This document shows positions 10,131 to 20,582 of a stretch of DNA of 64,000 nucleotides, in pieces. Source of the DNA: Phycisphaerae bacterium. GTDB lineage: Bacteria > Planctomycetota > Phycisphaerae > Tepidisphaerales > Tepidisphaeraceae. Under the pieces are notes generated by a model that did no database searches, was not told the DNA's origin, and saw nothing but the letters and a program-made list of their open reading frames with translations. Each line of letters begins with the position of its first letter. Positions within the stretch are counted from its first letter, which is position 1. The position numbers and the translations under genes are program-made. The stretch covers positions 62,001-126,000 of the forward strand of contig BPJO01000005.1 in the NCBI GenBank assembly GCA_026004655.1, given 5' to 3'.

Positions 10131-10961
10131 ATGCCCCGTCACTTGACGATTATCGGACTCGGCCTGTTGGGTGGGTCGATCGGATTAGGCGTTCGTAAGT
10201 TCATAAGTGACTGTAAAATAATGGGTTGTGCTCATCGTCCGGACTCGCTAATTCATGCCCAGCAACTCGGGGCGGTCGATGAGTGGACTCTAGACATTCC
10301 CCAGGCCGTCCGAGAGGCGGATCTGGTCATTTTGTGTATGCCGGTGGGGCAAATTCCGATTTGGATCGACAAAATCGGACCTCATCTCAAACCCGGAACG
10401 GTCGTGACCGATGTCGGATCGACCAAGGCTTCGATTTGTGAAACCGGAGCAAAAATGTCCGGACCGGGAGTATTTGTGGGAAGCCATCCGATGGCAGGGG
10501 GAGAAAAGACCGGTGTTGCCTGTGCCCGCGCGGATCTGTTTCTAGGGACCACTTGTGTAGTGACCCCCACCCCTTCGACCGATCCTTCAGCGGTCGATCG
10601 GGTGGAAGCGTTCTGGACGGGATTGGGAATGCGCGTTGTCCGACATGATCCGAAGACCCATGACCGACTTGTCGCATGGATCAGCCATTTACCTCACGCG
10701 GTCGCGGCAGCGGTCGTGGGGGTGCAGACCGAGGCATCTTTGGATCTGCGAGGAAAGGGATGGACCGATACCACGCGTATTGCTGCGGGAGATGCCAAAC
10801 TGTGGCGGGATATTTTCATGGAAAACCGCGAAAATCTGATCGACGCCATCGGTCAGTTGAACGCGGAACTTTCTGAATTGGTCCAATTGCTCCGGTCCGG
10901 GAACGCCAACGCGGTTCAGGATTGGCTTTCTCGACGTGCCCAACGACGAACCGGTTTGTAA
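10131..10961 (+). CDS. tyrA: prephenate dehydrogenase family protein
   Basis: LTIIGLGLLGGSIGLGVRK Rossmann motif, TVVTDVGSTKASICE, FVGSHPMAGGEKTGV. Confidence 0.9.
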   Translation: MPRHLTIIGLGLLGGSIGLGVRKFISDCKIMGCAHRPDSLIHAQQLGAVDEWTLDIPQAVREADLVILCMPVGQIPIWIDKIGPHLKPGTVVTDVGSTKASICETGAKMSGPGVFVGSHPMAGGEKTGVACARADLFLGTTCVVTPTPSTDPSAVDRVEAFWTGLGMRVVRHDPKTHDRLVAWISHLPHAVAAAVVGVQTEASLDLRGKGWTDTTRIAAGDAKLWRDIFMENRENLIDAIGQLNAELSELVQLLRSGNANAVQDWLSRRAQRRTGL

Positions 10962-10974
10962 AATCGCAAAGGGT

Positions 10975-12021
10975 CTACCCGGACTGCTCGAGTCGGGTTT
11001 TGAGCTGATCGACTTCTTCCTGCAGTTTTCGGATTTGAACCAGTAACTCCGGCAACCGTCGAATTGCTGCCTGTTCTCGTAATGTTTGTCGATGGGGCAG
11101 CGCAGGAAGTCCTGAAACCGCCTGTTTAGGTGAGATATCTTTCACAACGACGGCATGTCCCCCGGCCATCACTCCGTCCGCGATCCGGACATGGTCTCGA
11201 ACGGCAGAGGCGCCACCGAGCACCACAAAGTTACCAATTTGCGCACTACCCGCGATGCCCACCTGCCCGCAGATGATCGAGTGCATTCCGATCCGAACGT
11301 TGTGCCCGATCTGAACGAGGTTGTCGATCTTGGTCCCTTTACCGATCCGGGTTTCATTAAACTTGGCCCGGTCGATACAAGTGCAGGAACCGATCTCGAC
11401 ATCGTCCTCGATTACGACGGTCCCGATCTGAGGTATCTTGGCCTGTTTCTGACCGTCCCAACGGTAACCAAACCCGTCTGTTCCAATCACACTCCCTGCA
11501 TTGATGATGACCCGATTTCCGATGGTGATTCGTTCACGGATCACGACATTAGGATACAGGATCACGTCATCACCGATCACGACATCATCGCTGATGATCA
11601 CTCCGGGATGGATCCGGGCGTTTTCTCCGATAACCGTTCGTTTACCAATGACCACGCCGGGACTGATGGCTGCGCCGGATCCGATCCGGGCAGTCGGGTC
11701 GATGATCGCTCGGGGTGAAATTCCTGGTTCGGGTTGGGGAATTGAAGGCGCCAAAAGCTCGATCAATCGGATCAAAGCCAGGTCCGGATCCTCCACAATC
11801 AGCGTCGGAACATCAGTCCGCGGTGTGAATCGGACTTTTTTACCGACCAGCACAGCCCCGGCTCGGGTTTGCTGGTATTGTTTGACAAACGCATCACGCG
11901 CCAGAATCGACAGGTCACTCGGACCGGCGTCCTCCAGGGATTGAATTCCACGAAGTTCCAAATGTCCTCCAACCGGACAAGGAACTCCCAGCAGATCGGC
12001 CAGTTGTTTTAACGTCGGCAT
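10975..12021 (-). CDS. lpxD: UDP-3-O-(3-hydroxymyristoyl)glucosamine N-acyltransferase
   Basis: Left-handed beta-helix hexapeptides (IGSGAAISPGVVIGKRTVIGENARIHPGVIISDDVVIGDDVILYPNVVI), GTDGFGY motif. Confidence 0.95.
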   Translation of the reverse strand: MPTLKQLADLLGVPCPVGGHLELRGIQSLEDAGPSDLSILARDAFVKQYQQTRAGAVLVGKKVRFTPRTDVPTLIVEDPDLALIRLIELLAPSIPQPEPGISPRAIIDPTARIGSGAAISPGVVIGKRTVIGENARIHPGVIISDDVVIGDDVILYPNVVIRERITIGNRVIINAGSVIGTDGFGYRWDGQKQAKIPQIGTVVIEDDVEIGSCTCIDRAKFNETRIGKGTKIDNLVQIGHNVRIGMHSIICGQVGIAGSAQIGNFVVLGGASAVRDHVRIADGVMAGGHAVVVKDISPKQAVSGLPALPHRQTLREQAAIRRLPELLVQIRKLQEEVDQLKTRLEQSG

Positions 12022-12053
12022 GATCGAATCGGGGTTTATAGTCCGCAGAACTT

Positions 12054-12641
12054 TTATTTGCTCTCACCCGCGCCCGCGGCGTAGTTTGCATCCAGCTTGG
12101 CAAGCACGTCCTGGGTAATGTCAATCGAATCAGAGCTGTAAAAAACGTTTCGAGCTAAAAGAGCGGGCATGAGCTGTTGAAGAGGTATCCTTTCCAGGTC
12201 GGCTTCCTGTAGCTCGCTTTGCTCGCTGATGACCAGGTCATACCCCTTGGTTTTAGCCACTTCCTCGATGGCTGACCGGATTTTTCCACTAATCGACTTG
12301 GCTTGTGACCGGAACTTCAGGGTCAATTCCTGGTCCTTTTCTTTCAGCCAGATCTCATTCTCGGTACGCAACTGGACCACCTGCTTGTTCAGTTCCGCCC
12401 ATTGAGGAGCATCAGGCTTAAGTTGATTTTTCTGGTTTTCCAGTTCTGCCAGTTTGTTCTGTCTTTCCTTCAGTTGGTTTTGCACGGCTTGTTGTTCGGC
12501 ACGAAACGCCTCGTTACTGTACTTGGTTTCCTTCATTTCCTGGAGAATTTTGCCAGGATTGACCACAGCCACCTTGGTTTGAGCATAAGACAGGCAGCTT
12601 GTGAAAAGTACTACAACCCAAGCGATCATCAAACGGCGCAT
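12054..12641 (-). CDS. OmpH/Skp family outer-membrane protein chaperone
   Basis: Signal peptide, KVAVVNPGKILQEMKETK, coiled-coil centre, IDITQDVLAKLDANY end; directly upstream of lpxD. Confidence 0.85.
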   Translation of the reverse strand: MRRLMIAWVVVLFTSCLSYAQTKVAVVNPGKILQEMKETKYSNEAFRAEQQAVQNQLKERQNKLAELENQKNQLKPDAPQWAELNKQVVQLRTENEIWLKEKDQELTLKFRSQAKSISGKIRSAIEEVAKTKGYDLVISEQSELQEADLERIPLQQLMPALLARNVFYSSDSIDITQDVLAKLDANYAAGAGESK

Positions 12642-12862
12642 GGAAATTCCTTTCTTTCAATTAAACCAATCCAAATGTAAATGTAACAGACGGACGAGCT
12701 ACGACCAAATGGTTCTCGGAGTCGAATGTCTACACCGTTCAAACGAATTGATACGCTTAATCCGGAAATGCGACGATGAAGGATCGATCGTGTTTGAGAT
12801 TAAAGCGGGCTGAAAACGAGATGAACACTCTTTAGGTGCGGTGATTTGTCCCGGCTTGTACG

Positions 12863-13960
12863 ATGGTGGACATGCAACGACTCAACGCCCGATGGCTGGG
12901 ACTTTTGGCGGTCACACTGATCGCGCTATACCTCTGTTGGTTGATCATTTCGCCTTTTATCAATGTCATTCTCTGGGCAGCGGTTTTGGCGGTGATCGCG
13001 TATCCATACCATATTCAGTTATGTCATCGGGGGTTTAAACCCTGGTTGTCTGCGCTGATTTGCACGATCGGGGTGATTCTGGTCGTACTGGTTCCGGTGA
13101 TTGTCATTCTGACCCTCATGGCAGCGCAGGTGCCTGAGGCTGTCAAACAGGTCAACGCCTTGGGAGAAACAGCCAAACACTGGATCAACCCCGAATCCAA
13201 ACTGTACCAGTGGGTAGACCCTTACGTCGATTTGGACTGGTTGCAGGACCCGGAAGTCATCAGGGAAAAGACCAAGGCATGGTTGTCACCCTTGACGGCA
13301 CAGACCGCCTCATGGGCTACAGCAGCGGTGACCGGCGTGGCAGGGACGCTGATCCAGATCTGCTTTGCGCTATTCACGTTGTTCTACTTTCTCCGAGATA
13401 CCGGAGAGATTCGCAGCTCGATGATCGATCTGCTGCCCCTCGAACGCCAGCAAAGTCTTGAGGTGTTCAAACGATGTCGCGAAATCATTCAGGCCAGCGT
13501 TCAGGGGGTGATTCTGATCGCAGCGATACAGGGGGTTTTGGGTGCCCTTGGATTCTGGTTTTTAGGAATCCCCTCCGCAGTGCTTTGGGGGGTGGTGATG
13601 TTTCTTTTGTCGCTGGTCCCTGCCTTGGGGGCCTTTTTGGTATGGGTACCGGCTGCCATCTTTTTATTTGCCACCGGACACCCTTACAAAGCCATTCTGC
13701 TGATGGTCTGGGGTGGAGTGGTTATTGGGTCGGTCGATAATTTTCTTCGACCAAGGTTGGTCGGTAAAAAAACAGGAATGCACGATCTGGTGATTTTTTT
13801 TAGTGTGCTGGGTGGGTTGCAGGTGTTCGGGGTGTTGGGGCTTTTCATCGGTCCGGTCGTGGTAGCTATTTCGTTGTCCATCATTGAGGTATTCAAGCAA
13901 GCGAGTCAATCGATAAATGATTCTGATCGGGTTACCCATCCGGATACACCAACGGGTTGA
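12863..13960 (+). CDS. AI-2E family transporter (PerM-like)
   Basis: Multi-TM with FTLFYFLRDTGEIRSSMIDLLPLE, VQGVILIAAIQGVLGALGFWFLGIPSAVLWGVVMFLLSLVPALGAFLVW. Confidence 0.9.
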   Translation: MVDMQRLNARWLGLLAVTLIALYLCWLIISPFINVILWAAVLAVIAYPYHIQLCHRGFKPWLSALICTIGVILVVLVPVIVILTLMAAQVPEAVKQVNALGETAKHWINPESKLYQWVDPYVDLDWLQDPEVIREKTKAWLSPLTAQTASWATAAVTGVAGTLIQICFALFTLFYFLRDTGEIRSSMIDLLPLERQQSLEVFKRCREIIQASVQGVILIAAIQGVLGALGFWFLGIPSAVLWGVVMFLLSLVPALGAFLVWVPAAIFLFATGHPYKAILLMVWGGVVIGSVDNFLRPRLVGKKTGMHDLVIFFSVLGGLQVFGVLGLFIGPVVVAISLSIIEVFKQASQSINDSDRVTHPDTPTG

Positions 13961-14022
13961 TTCGGACCTTCGACCGGTCAACCAAGGGGAGGGGATAAGC
14001 GACGATCGGTTGAACCGATGCG

Positions 14023-15954
14023 TTATATGAGAGGTAATGATTTGGTATCGATTCCGGTAGCCTGGAAAAGTGGTTCGGGCGCAGCTTGTCCGTTGATCGT
14101 GCGACACTTGATCCCTTCGCTGTAGGGGCTGATCTCCATCCCTAGTTCGACTCCTTCGGGGAGTGTTGCCCGGACGCGTCTCATGGCGTCCCCGGCGTGC
14201 CATTGATCGGTAAATCGGAAATGGTTCATCCACTGGTGTCGCCATTCCGAGAAGTTATGGGTGTCACACGAGACGACCTTGAGAACGAATCCGTTTCGGA
14301 TTGCCGGAAGTTCGTCTGCCCGAAACCGTCTCGGGGTTGATTCATAATTGATGAACCGGATCGCACGAAACCCATTGACCTCGTCCACCCGAACGGCAGC
14401 GGACCGGCCTAGATCGGTTATTTCCAGGGGTTGAATTACCACGAAAACACGACCGTCATGAATAAAAACCGGTGACGGACTGGAAGCGCATGAATCACAG
14501 TCCGCAAGAGGTGTGTCTCCGATCCAGATCTCCTGAGGGGCGGTCCAAAAATTGGGTATGAACGTTACCAGCTGTAACAGACCGATGTCCGACCGTTCTG
14601 GGTCCGGGTCTCCCCGGCTTGCGCCCCACGACGGACGAGGCCAGTAGAGCACCATACAGGACGATTCGTGCTGTAGTCCGATCGTTCGACCACCGCAGTC
14701 CAGATGACGGTGCCTGTTGATGACGTCGCAGGGTCCGAACAGATAACGGGCAAACAGGGAGCCGATGTCTTTAAGGCTTTGGACCGATCGGGATCGTCGA
14801 AAAACCAGATGAACTCCAGTATGTTGTTTGCCGTCCAGCCAGGACCGGTCGGAAGTTCCAAGGGCATAATCGGGCGTTTGATAGTTGGTGGTATTGACGA
14901 CATTGGCAGGGACTTCGCAGAACGGGGTCTCGGGGTGTCGCTCGTGACTCCATGCGTTTCGAGAAAAGGAGGCAACTTCGGCGTTGGCGATCACCTGATG
15001 CGGGTATTTCCGATCACGTAGGATTTCAACAAGTCGAGAAGGGGGATGGTGGAAACTGGTTGCCTGAAATGCGACATCCGGTCCACCGTTGTGGAGTGCT
15101 TGACCGGGCAAACCCGGAAATTGACTGTTAAACGGGTGGATCAAGGTAAACTCTTCACCTAGCCCAAGATACATCGCGACATGGGCCGAATGATAATGAG
15201 CGCACATGTCCGCCATGTAGGCCCGACTGTGTGGTCCGGACAGCGAAGACGTGGGCACATGCCATCTCGAAACCAACTCGAGCCAAAGTCGTTGTTCAAT
15301 CGACAGCGCCAGATCCCTCAGGAACGGGTCATCCGACAAATTAACAATTTCCGCCAGCATGGTGAGGGTGATCGGACTGTAAGTAGGGCTTGCATACTCT
15401 GAAAGGAACCCCCGACGGTGATAAAGCCTTGCAAACTCTTCCAGACAGACACGCGCCCCTTGAAGAGCGTCGGGTTGATCCGTCAACCGGGCTCCGACCC
15501 CTGCTGACAAAGCAGCCATTGCAGGGTAGTTGTCATTATAACCACGAGGACGATGGGTGGCTTCTTCGAGGACCAGTCCGCGCAGGCGATCACGAAGCAG
15601 TTGATCGACTTCTGACGTGATCCGAGGTGTTTCAGAATCCTTACCAAAACGTCCCAGAAGGACCGTCGCGGCACTGGTCCAAAAATGCCCGTCTCCCAAC
15701 GACGCGACCAAACGCAGCATGGCGTTGGCACGAGCATGCATGCGTCCGGTATCGTCGCTGAGGAATGACGCGGCGTTCCAGAAATAACCCCTCCAGTCGA
15801 AGTTGGGATTGGGCTTGTAGACGCCCGAATCACTGAACAATTCAAAACGCGATTCTCGATGGGCTGTGAGCAGTTTCTGTTTTCGTTGAGTTTGCCCGGA
15901 AGGATCGATCACGGGTTCAATCCGCAAATCAAAAATCGGTGGACGGTTATTCAT
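14023..15954 (-). CDS. hypothetical protein, possible polysaccharide lyase/glycoside hydrolase with helical-barrel N-region
   Basis: Long intact ORF with aromatic/His-rich helical segments, adjacent to beta-helix lyase and LacI regulator; function inferred from context. Confidence 0.55.
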   Translation of the reverse strand: MNNRPPIFDLRIEPVIDPSGQTQRKQKLLTAHRESRFELFSDSGVYKPNPNFDWRGYFWNAASFLSDDTGRMHARANAMLRLVASLGDGHFWTSAATVLLGRFGKDSETPRITSEVDQLLRDRLRGLVLEEATHRPRGYNDNYPAMAALSAGVGARLTDQPDALQGARVCLEEFARLYHRRGFLSEYASPTYSPITLTMLAEIVNLSDDPFLRDLALSIEQRLWLELVSRWHVPTSSLSGPHSRAYMADMCAHYHSAHVAMYLGLGEEFTLIHPFNSQFPGLPGQALHNGGPDVAFQATSFHHPPSRLVEILRDRKYPHQVIANAEVASFSRNAWSHERHPETPFCEVPANVVNTTNYQTPDYALGTSDRSWLDGKQHTGVHLVFRRSRSVQSLKDIGSLFARYLFGPCDVINRHRHLDCGGRTIGLQHESSCMVLYWPRPSWGASRGDPDPERSDIGLLQLVTFIPNFWTAPQEIWIGDTPLADCDSCASSPSPVFIHDGRVFVVIQPLEITDLGRSAAVRVDEVNGFRAIRFINYESTPRRFRADELPAIRNGFVLKVVSCDTHNFSEWRHQWMNHFRFTDQWHAGDAMRRVRATLPEGVELGMEISPYSEGIKCRTINGQAAPEPLFQATGIDTKSLPLI

Positions 15955-16049
15955 CAGAAGCCCCATATCAAGATGAAATCGGCTGGTAGATCATTTGGAC
16001 TTTTCATACAGGAGACACGGATGAGAAAAGTTGCTCGAACCGATCAGAC

Positions 16050-18008
16050 CTACTCTCTCGGTCCACACCCAGCGGTCATCAAAGGAACGGCGGCTCCGTT
16101 GGTTCCCTGTGCACCGATGAGCTGACGATTTCCGAGTGTGACTTTATTGTTGCACCGGGTTTCGAGCAAGACTTGGAAGGGGGCTTGACGCAAAACGGAT
16201 TCGACAATGTTGATCGTTGTTGTCGCGTTTTCGTTTTCGAACATCGGCCAGGGGTTTGATGCAACGTTGGCCAGGATGTAACCGTAAACTTCTGTCTTCC
16301 CACCATTCAATGTGCGTACTTTAGTTCGAGGCTGCTCGGTCTTGAGTCCGAGTATCCAGAGATTTCCGCCGTTGTTTGTCGCATTGGGTCGAGGGGATTT
16401 GTCGGTCTGAAAGTTGACACCATGTTCCATGTTTAATCCCCTGGCCCAGACATTTTGACCGTTGATATCCAGAAAGTGGGTGTATACGTCATCGAGGAAC
16501 AGATCACCGGCGTTCTCCGTTGCACGGATTTCGTCGGCCAGTAGGTGTCGGAGGATCAGACGACGTTTTGATCGATTCTCGATAGTCCATCGGCTGTACA
16601 TCGAATCGAATCGTTCGATGAGGACACTATCCGATTTGCCTTCTTCGACGATGAGTTTTGCGCCACTGAAGGAGACATCCACTTCCGAGACGGTTGCTTC
16701 CATTCCGATCAGATGTCGGACGTTTCCCCGAATGAACACGTCTCCGTGCATGGGATAGCTGCGTCCCGCTGGGAAAAAGATGGTTGTTGCGCCCGAATCG
16801 ATGGCCGCTTGGAGTGCCGTTGCCCAGTTCTCTTTTCGGTGCCTGCCTTTTCGTTCCACCCAGAGCTCGCCGGGGGAGAACCGGGTGATCGGGACCCATT
16901 TATCGACCGATTCGGTCTCAAAATCGGGGGTTTCCTCGATCGGCAATCGGAGGGTGGTTTGAGGTGAGGCAGGGGTCAGCGCGAAAACGGGTGTGGAGGT
17001 CCACTCTTCGATTCGGTTTTCTGAGATGGAAACGTCCGGTGTAACCAGTGAACGCGTGTACCCGGTGGTTCGGATATCTCGGAGCAGGGTCGCGACTCCA
17101 TCCGTGAGTTTGATAGCCGGTTCGTTCGTTGAATCCGTTTGAACCAGTTCCGCTTCTAACAACGTGAATCCTTGTCCCCGTGCGACCACCGCGGGAACGG
17201 AGTTTCGGCTTTGTAAACCACGAATGATACTTTTGTTGCGAGAATCGAGTCCTACTTTTGTCTGATCCGACAAACGGATGTCTTCAAAGGTTGCCAGCTG
17301 ATTACAGTCGGAAATGATCCCGTATTCGAATCCCTCGACGCTCAGTCCTTTGACCAGAAGGGGGCCGTTGTCTGCGAACATGTTCAAACCCGCAAAGCCC
17401 TTTTTCTCGGGATCGGATGATCGGATGGTGACATTCCAGATTTGCCCGGTATTGGAGGCGAAAAACTCCAACCCGACCGCACCGGGGTTTCCGGTACCGA
17501 CATCGATCGTCACATCTCTGACCGCGTTCCGGAACGCCTGGGCGATTCGCCAAGAGGTGATAATCATGGGTTTTGCCTGGGCGGGGTTATCAAACCCCGG
17601 GGCGTTATCCTTGAGCTTGATAATCACCCCGTCTCGGCTTTGACCTTGGATGATCCGTCGAGACGGAACCCCACCAGGACGATGGGGGGCACGGATGGTC
17701 TGGCTGATCAGGTAGGTTCCGTTCGGAAAATAGATCATTCCGGTACGGTTGTACGCCTCTTGAATCGCGGCGGTATCATCGGTCACACCATCACCGACGG
17801 CCCCGAAATCCTTCACATTGGTGACGTTCGAACCGTTGGGGAGTAAAAACGGTTTCTCACTCGGATCAGCAACTGCGACGGATCCGGAGGGAAGAACGAG
17901 GAATACGAATCCGATCATGGGGATCCAATTCAAACATGGAAGGATTTTTCGGAAACAATCCATAACGTTAAGTCTTTCTTTGAGACGGGTTTTGTCAATT
18001 TGCGCCAT
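16050..18008 (-). CDS. pectate-lyase-superfamily (right-handed beta-helix) secreted protein
   Basis: Signal peptide and VTNVKDFGAVGDGVTDDTAAIQEAYNRTGMIYFPNGTYLIS; start chosen by SD TAGGAGGAG upstream of ATG at 18008. Confidence 0.85.
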   Translation of the reverse strand: MAQIDKTRLKERLNVMDCFRKILPCLNWIPMIGFVFLVLPSGSVAVADPSEKPFLLPNGSNVTNVKDFGAVGDGVTDDTAAIQEAYNRTGMIYFPNGTYLISQTIRAPHRPGGVPSRRIIQGQSRDGVIIKLKDNAPGFDNPAQAKPMIITSWRIAQAFRNAVRDVTIDVGTGNPGAVGLEFFASNTGQIWNVTIRSSDPEKKGFAGLNMFADNGPLLVKGLSVEGFEYGIISDCNQLATFEDIRLSDQTKVGLDSRNKSIIRGLQSRNSVPAVVARGQGFTLLEAELVQTDSTNEPAIKLTDGVATLLRDIRTTGYTRSLVTPDVSISENRIEEWTSTPVFALTPASPQTTLRLPIEETPDFETESVDKWVPITRFSPGELWVERKGRHRKENWATALQAAIDSGATTIFFPAGRSYPMHGDVFIRGNVRHLIGMEATVSEVDVSFSGAKLIVEEGKSDSVLIERFDSMYSRWTIENRSKRRLILRHLLADEIRATENAGDLFLDDVYTHFLDINGQNVWARGLNMEHGVNFQTDKSPRPNATNNGGNLWILGLKTEQPRTKVRTLNGGKTEVYGYILANVASNPWPMFENENATTTINIVESVLRQAPFQVLLETRCNNKVTLGNRQLIGAQGTNGAAVPLMTAGCGPRE

Positions 18009-18045
18009 AACACTCCTCCTAGGGGATACATCGGATCGAAAACTA

Positions 18046-19134
18046 TCAATAACCGGCGCTCGAACCATTCGGAATGCAGGTCTGACCGGCATCCAAAGTC
18101 ATTGAGACGGCAGTAGGTTCGTGAGTGAGCTGCGGATCCTGAATGGAATCAAGTAACATTTGGGTGGCTAGGCGACCAACCTGTCTATCCGGGACGATTG
18201 CTGTGGTAATCTGCCAGTCTAGAAGCGTGATCGGACTGTGATCGAATGACGCCAAAGAAAAATCTCGCGGACATTGCATCCCCAGACTTTGTGCTGCACA
18301 CAAAACCGCCAAAGCATCCGTTTTACCGTAGCAGATGATCGCCGAGGGGCGTTCAGGACCACTCAACAGATGATGCGCGATCTGAAGCCTAGAATCTGTT
18401 GCCGACAAAAGTTCAACAACGCGCGGTTTGAGGTCGGCAGCAGTCATCGCCTGAATGTAGCCTTGCTGACGATCGATCGCGGAGTAATGCTTGTCGTTGA
18501 ACGTCAGAAAGTTCACCAAGTCAACGTAAACGATTCGTTTATGTCCCATCCCGATCAAATGACGTGTCAAGGCCCGGGCCCCTTGAAGATCATCAGGATA
18601 TACACAATTGGTGGATTGACGGGAGTTAATCCAGATCGAAGGGATATGGTACCGGTCGATCAGGTCACGCATCGTGGGAGGAATATGGTGCGTGTAATTG
18701 ATTAACAATCCGTCACACATGCACGTCTGAAGGATCGTCGGGACAAAGTTCTCGTCTTGCAGTTTTTGATCCGGAGTGACAGCCATCGCGAGATGGAGCC
18801 CAGCGTCCGAGAGGACAAGACTGATTCCGTCCAGGAGCTTACGCGATGTATTACTGAGCTTTTCCTCGGTGCTGAGGATCAATCCGATACAGTTGAACCG
18901 ACCCGTTACCGTCGCACGGGCGGCGAGATTCGGACGATAACCCAGCTCTCGAGCAATATTGAAAATACGTTCCGCGGTTTCTCGACTAGCCCCTCCTTTG
19001 CCCCGAAGAACCGATGAAACAGTCATTTGGCTGATGCCTGCTCGTTGAGCGATATCCATCAGACTAACTCGTCGGGCAACCGACCGACGACGACGTCGGC
19101 GAGGTTCAGATTGATTTGTTTGATCCAGACTCAC
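18046..19134 (-). CDS. LacI family transcriptional regulator
   Basis: N-terminal HTH VSLMDIAQRAGISQMTVSSVLRGKGGASRETAERIFNIARELGYRPNLAAR plus periplasmic-binding-like domain. Confidence 0.95.
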   Translation of the reverse strand: MSLDQTNQSEPRRRRRRSVARRVSLMDIAQRAGISQMTVSSVLRGKGGASRETAERIFNIARELGYRPNLAARATVTGRFNCIGLILSTEEKLSNTSRKLLDGISLVLSDAGLHLAMAVTPDQKLQDENFVPTILQTCMCDGLLINYTHHIPPTMRDLIDRYHIPSIWINSRQSTNCVYPDDLQGARALTRHLIGMGHKRIVYVDLVNFLTFNDKHYSAIDRQQGYIQAMTAADLKPRVVELLSATDSRLQIAHHLLSGPERPSAIICYGKTDALAVLCAAQSLGMQCPRDFSLASFDHSPITLLDWQITTAIVPDRQVGRLATQMLLDSIQDPQLTHEPTAVSMTLDAGQTCIPNGSSAGY

Positions 19135-19323
19135 GATCGGAAAGCCTTAAAACGTTAGCGATAAACTCTAGATCATACCTTCCACTATGTCAAAGTGTAA
19201 TTGAAAAACCTCAAATTGTTCACAAAACGGTGCAGTTTTCACAACTTCTTTCATACACATCCGAGGGAAAAATCATAATAGTCGGTGATCTCGATCGGAG
19301 GACCAAAACCCTCAAGACGGTTT

Positions 19324-20499
19324 TTACGCCCGTGCACGAGACTGGATATTGTCCAGCACGTTCATAAAGTTGATGTAGCTGTCGTAAGGGCTTTCGTAAG
19401 GACTGAAGTACCGATGGACCTGTCCGTCGGCCCAGTACTTGGTGCACATATAGTAGAAGTGGTCGGACGTCCCGAGTTTTCGCCAGTCGGTCAGTAATTG
19501 CTCGTCTTGGCGTTCCTTAAGCAGGTTTTCGAGTTTATACAGTTCGTGCAAGGCGTTGGACTGCATCGCGTTGCCCATCCAGGCAGACAGATCGCGTTCG
19601 GTGTCAGCCCAACTTGTGACGTGCGGAACGTCCAGTTCTCCTGAGCTAGCATAGGTGTCGATGAGCTGGCTGGGGGTCATGAAATGAGTGTCGGGCAGGT
19701 GAAGTAATTGATCGGGCAGGTGCTTGAAAAACTCAAAAATGCCGGTATCGGCCCATTGGTGTTCCCCCAACGTCTCGTAGTCCATGAACAGGTTGCAGAC
19801 GCTTCCGTGACCATTGATCTGACCCACCCACCTTGCAAACTTGTCAGCCGTCAGAGGGTGTTGTTCCCAGGATTTATCCGAAAAACGGAACGCGATGTCG
19901 TCACTGAGCCGATAATTTCGTAACAGAAGCTTGATCCGGGCACCACCCGTGGGGGAATACAGGAAATTGGGGCTTCGCGTACCCAGAACCGTGTCGGTTC
20001 CCTCGGCCAGGCATCCTTCATACCCGAAATGAGCCACCATCTGAGCTAATTCGTTGTTGTAGATCAGTTCGGTGTTACGAAAAATACGAGCATCCGAACC
20101 AAATAACTGTTGGATCTTCTGTCGGTGCAACTCCACCTGCTGACGAAACTCGTCCCGACTGTATAAAAAGCAAAGCGAGTGATAGTACGTCTCGTTTAAA
20201 AACTCCACACATCCGGTGGCGGCCAGTTTTCGGAAGCTGCTGAGAACTTCCGGGGCATGTTCCTCGAGTTGTTCTAGAAGCACCCCTGAAATGCTGTAAG
20301 CAACGCGAAACGCTCCATTGAACTGTTTGATCAATTCCCCGATCAGTTGATTGGCAGGTAGATAGCACCTTGACACGATCCCGCGAAGAATTTCTGCGTT
20401 CTTGAAGTCGTCAAAATAATGACGGTCGGTATCAAACACCGAGTAACGGCGTAACCGGTAAGGCTGATGAAGCTGAAAATAGAGGCAAACGGATGGCAT
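19324..20499 (-). CDS. glycoside hydrolase family 57 protein (alpha-amylase-like)
   Basis: MPSVCLYFQLHQPYRLR, FLNETYYHSLCFL, FRNTELIYNNELAQMVAHFGYEG, LFMDYETLGEHQW. Confidence 0.88.
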   Translation of the reverse strand: MPSVCLYFQLHQPYRLRRYSVFDTDRHYFDDFKNAEILRGIVSRCYLPANQLIGELIKQFNGAFRVAYSISGVLLEQLEEHAPEVLSSFRKLAATGCVEFLNETYYHSLCFLYSRDEFRQQVELHRQKIQQLFGSDARIFRNTELIYNNELAQMVAHFGYEGCLAEGTDTVLGTRSPNFLYSPTGGARIKLLLRNYRLSDDIAFRFSDKSWEQHPLTADKFARWVGQINGHGSVCNLFMDYETLGEHQWADTGIFEFFKHLPDQLLHLPDTHFMTPSQLIDTYASSGELDVPHVTSWADTERDLSAWMGNAMQSNALHELYKLENLLKERQDEQLLTDWRKLGTSDHFYYMCTKYWADGQVHRYFSPYESPYDSYINFMNVLDNIQSRARA

Positions 20500-20582
20500 A
20501 CTCTCTGCGCGGCCAGTAACCTCTCGTTCAGATCATAAGCCACTTGATACAAAATCCAACTCCCTGTCGCGGAAATGTCGAT

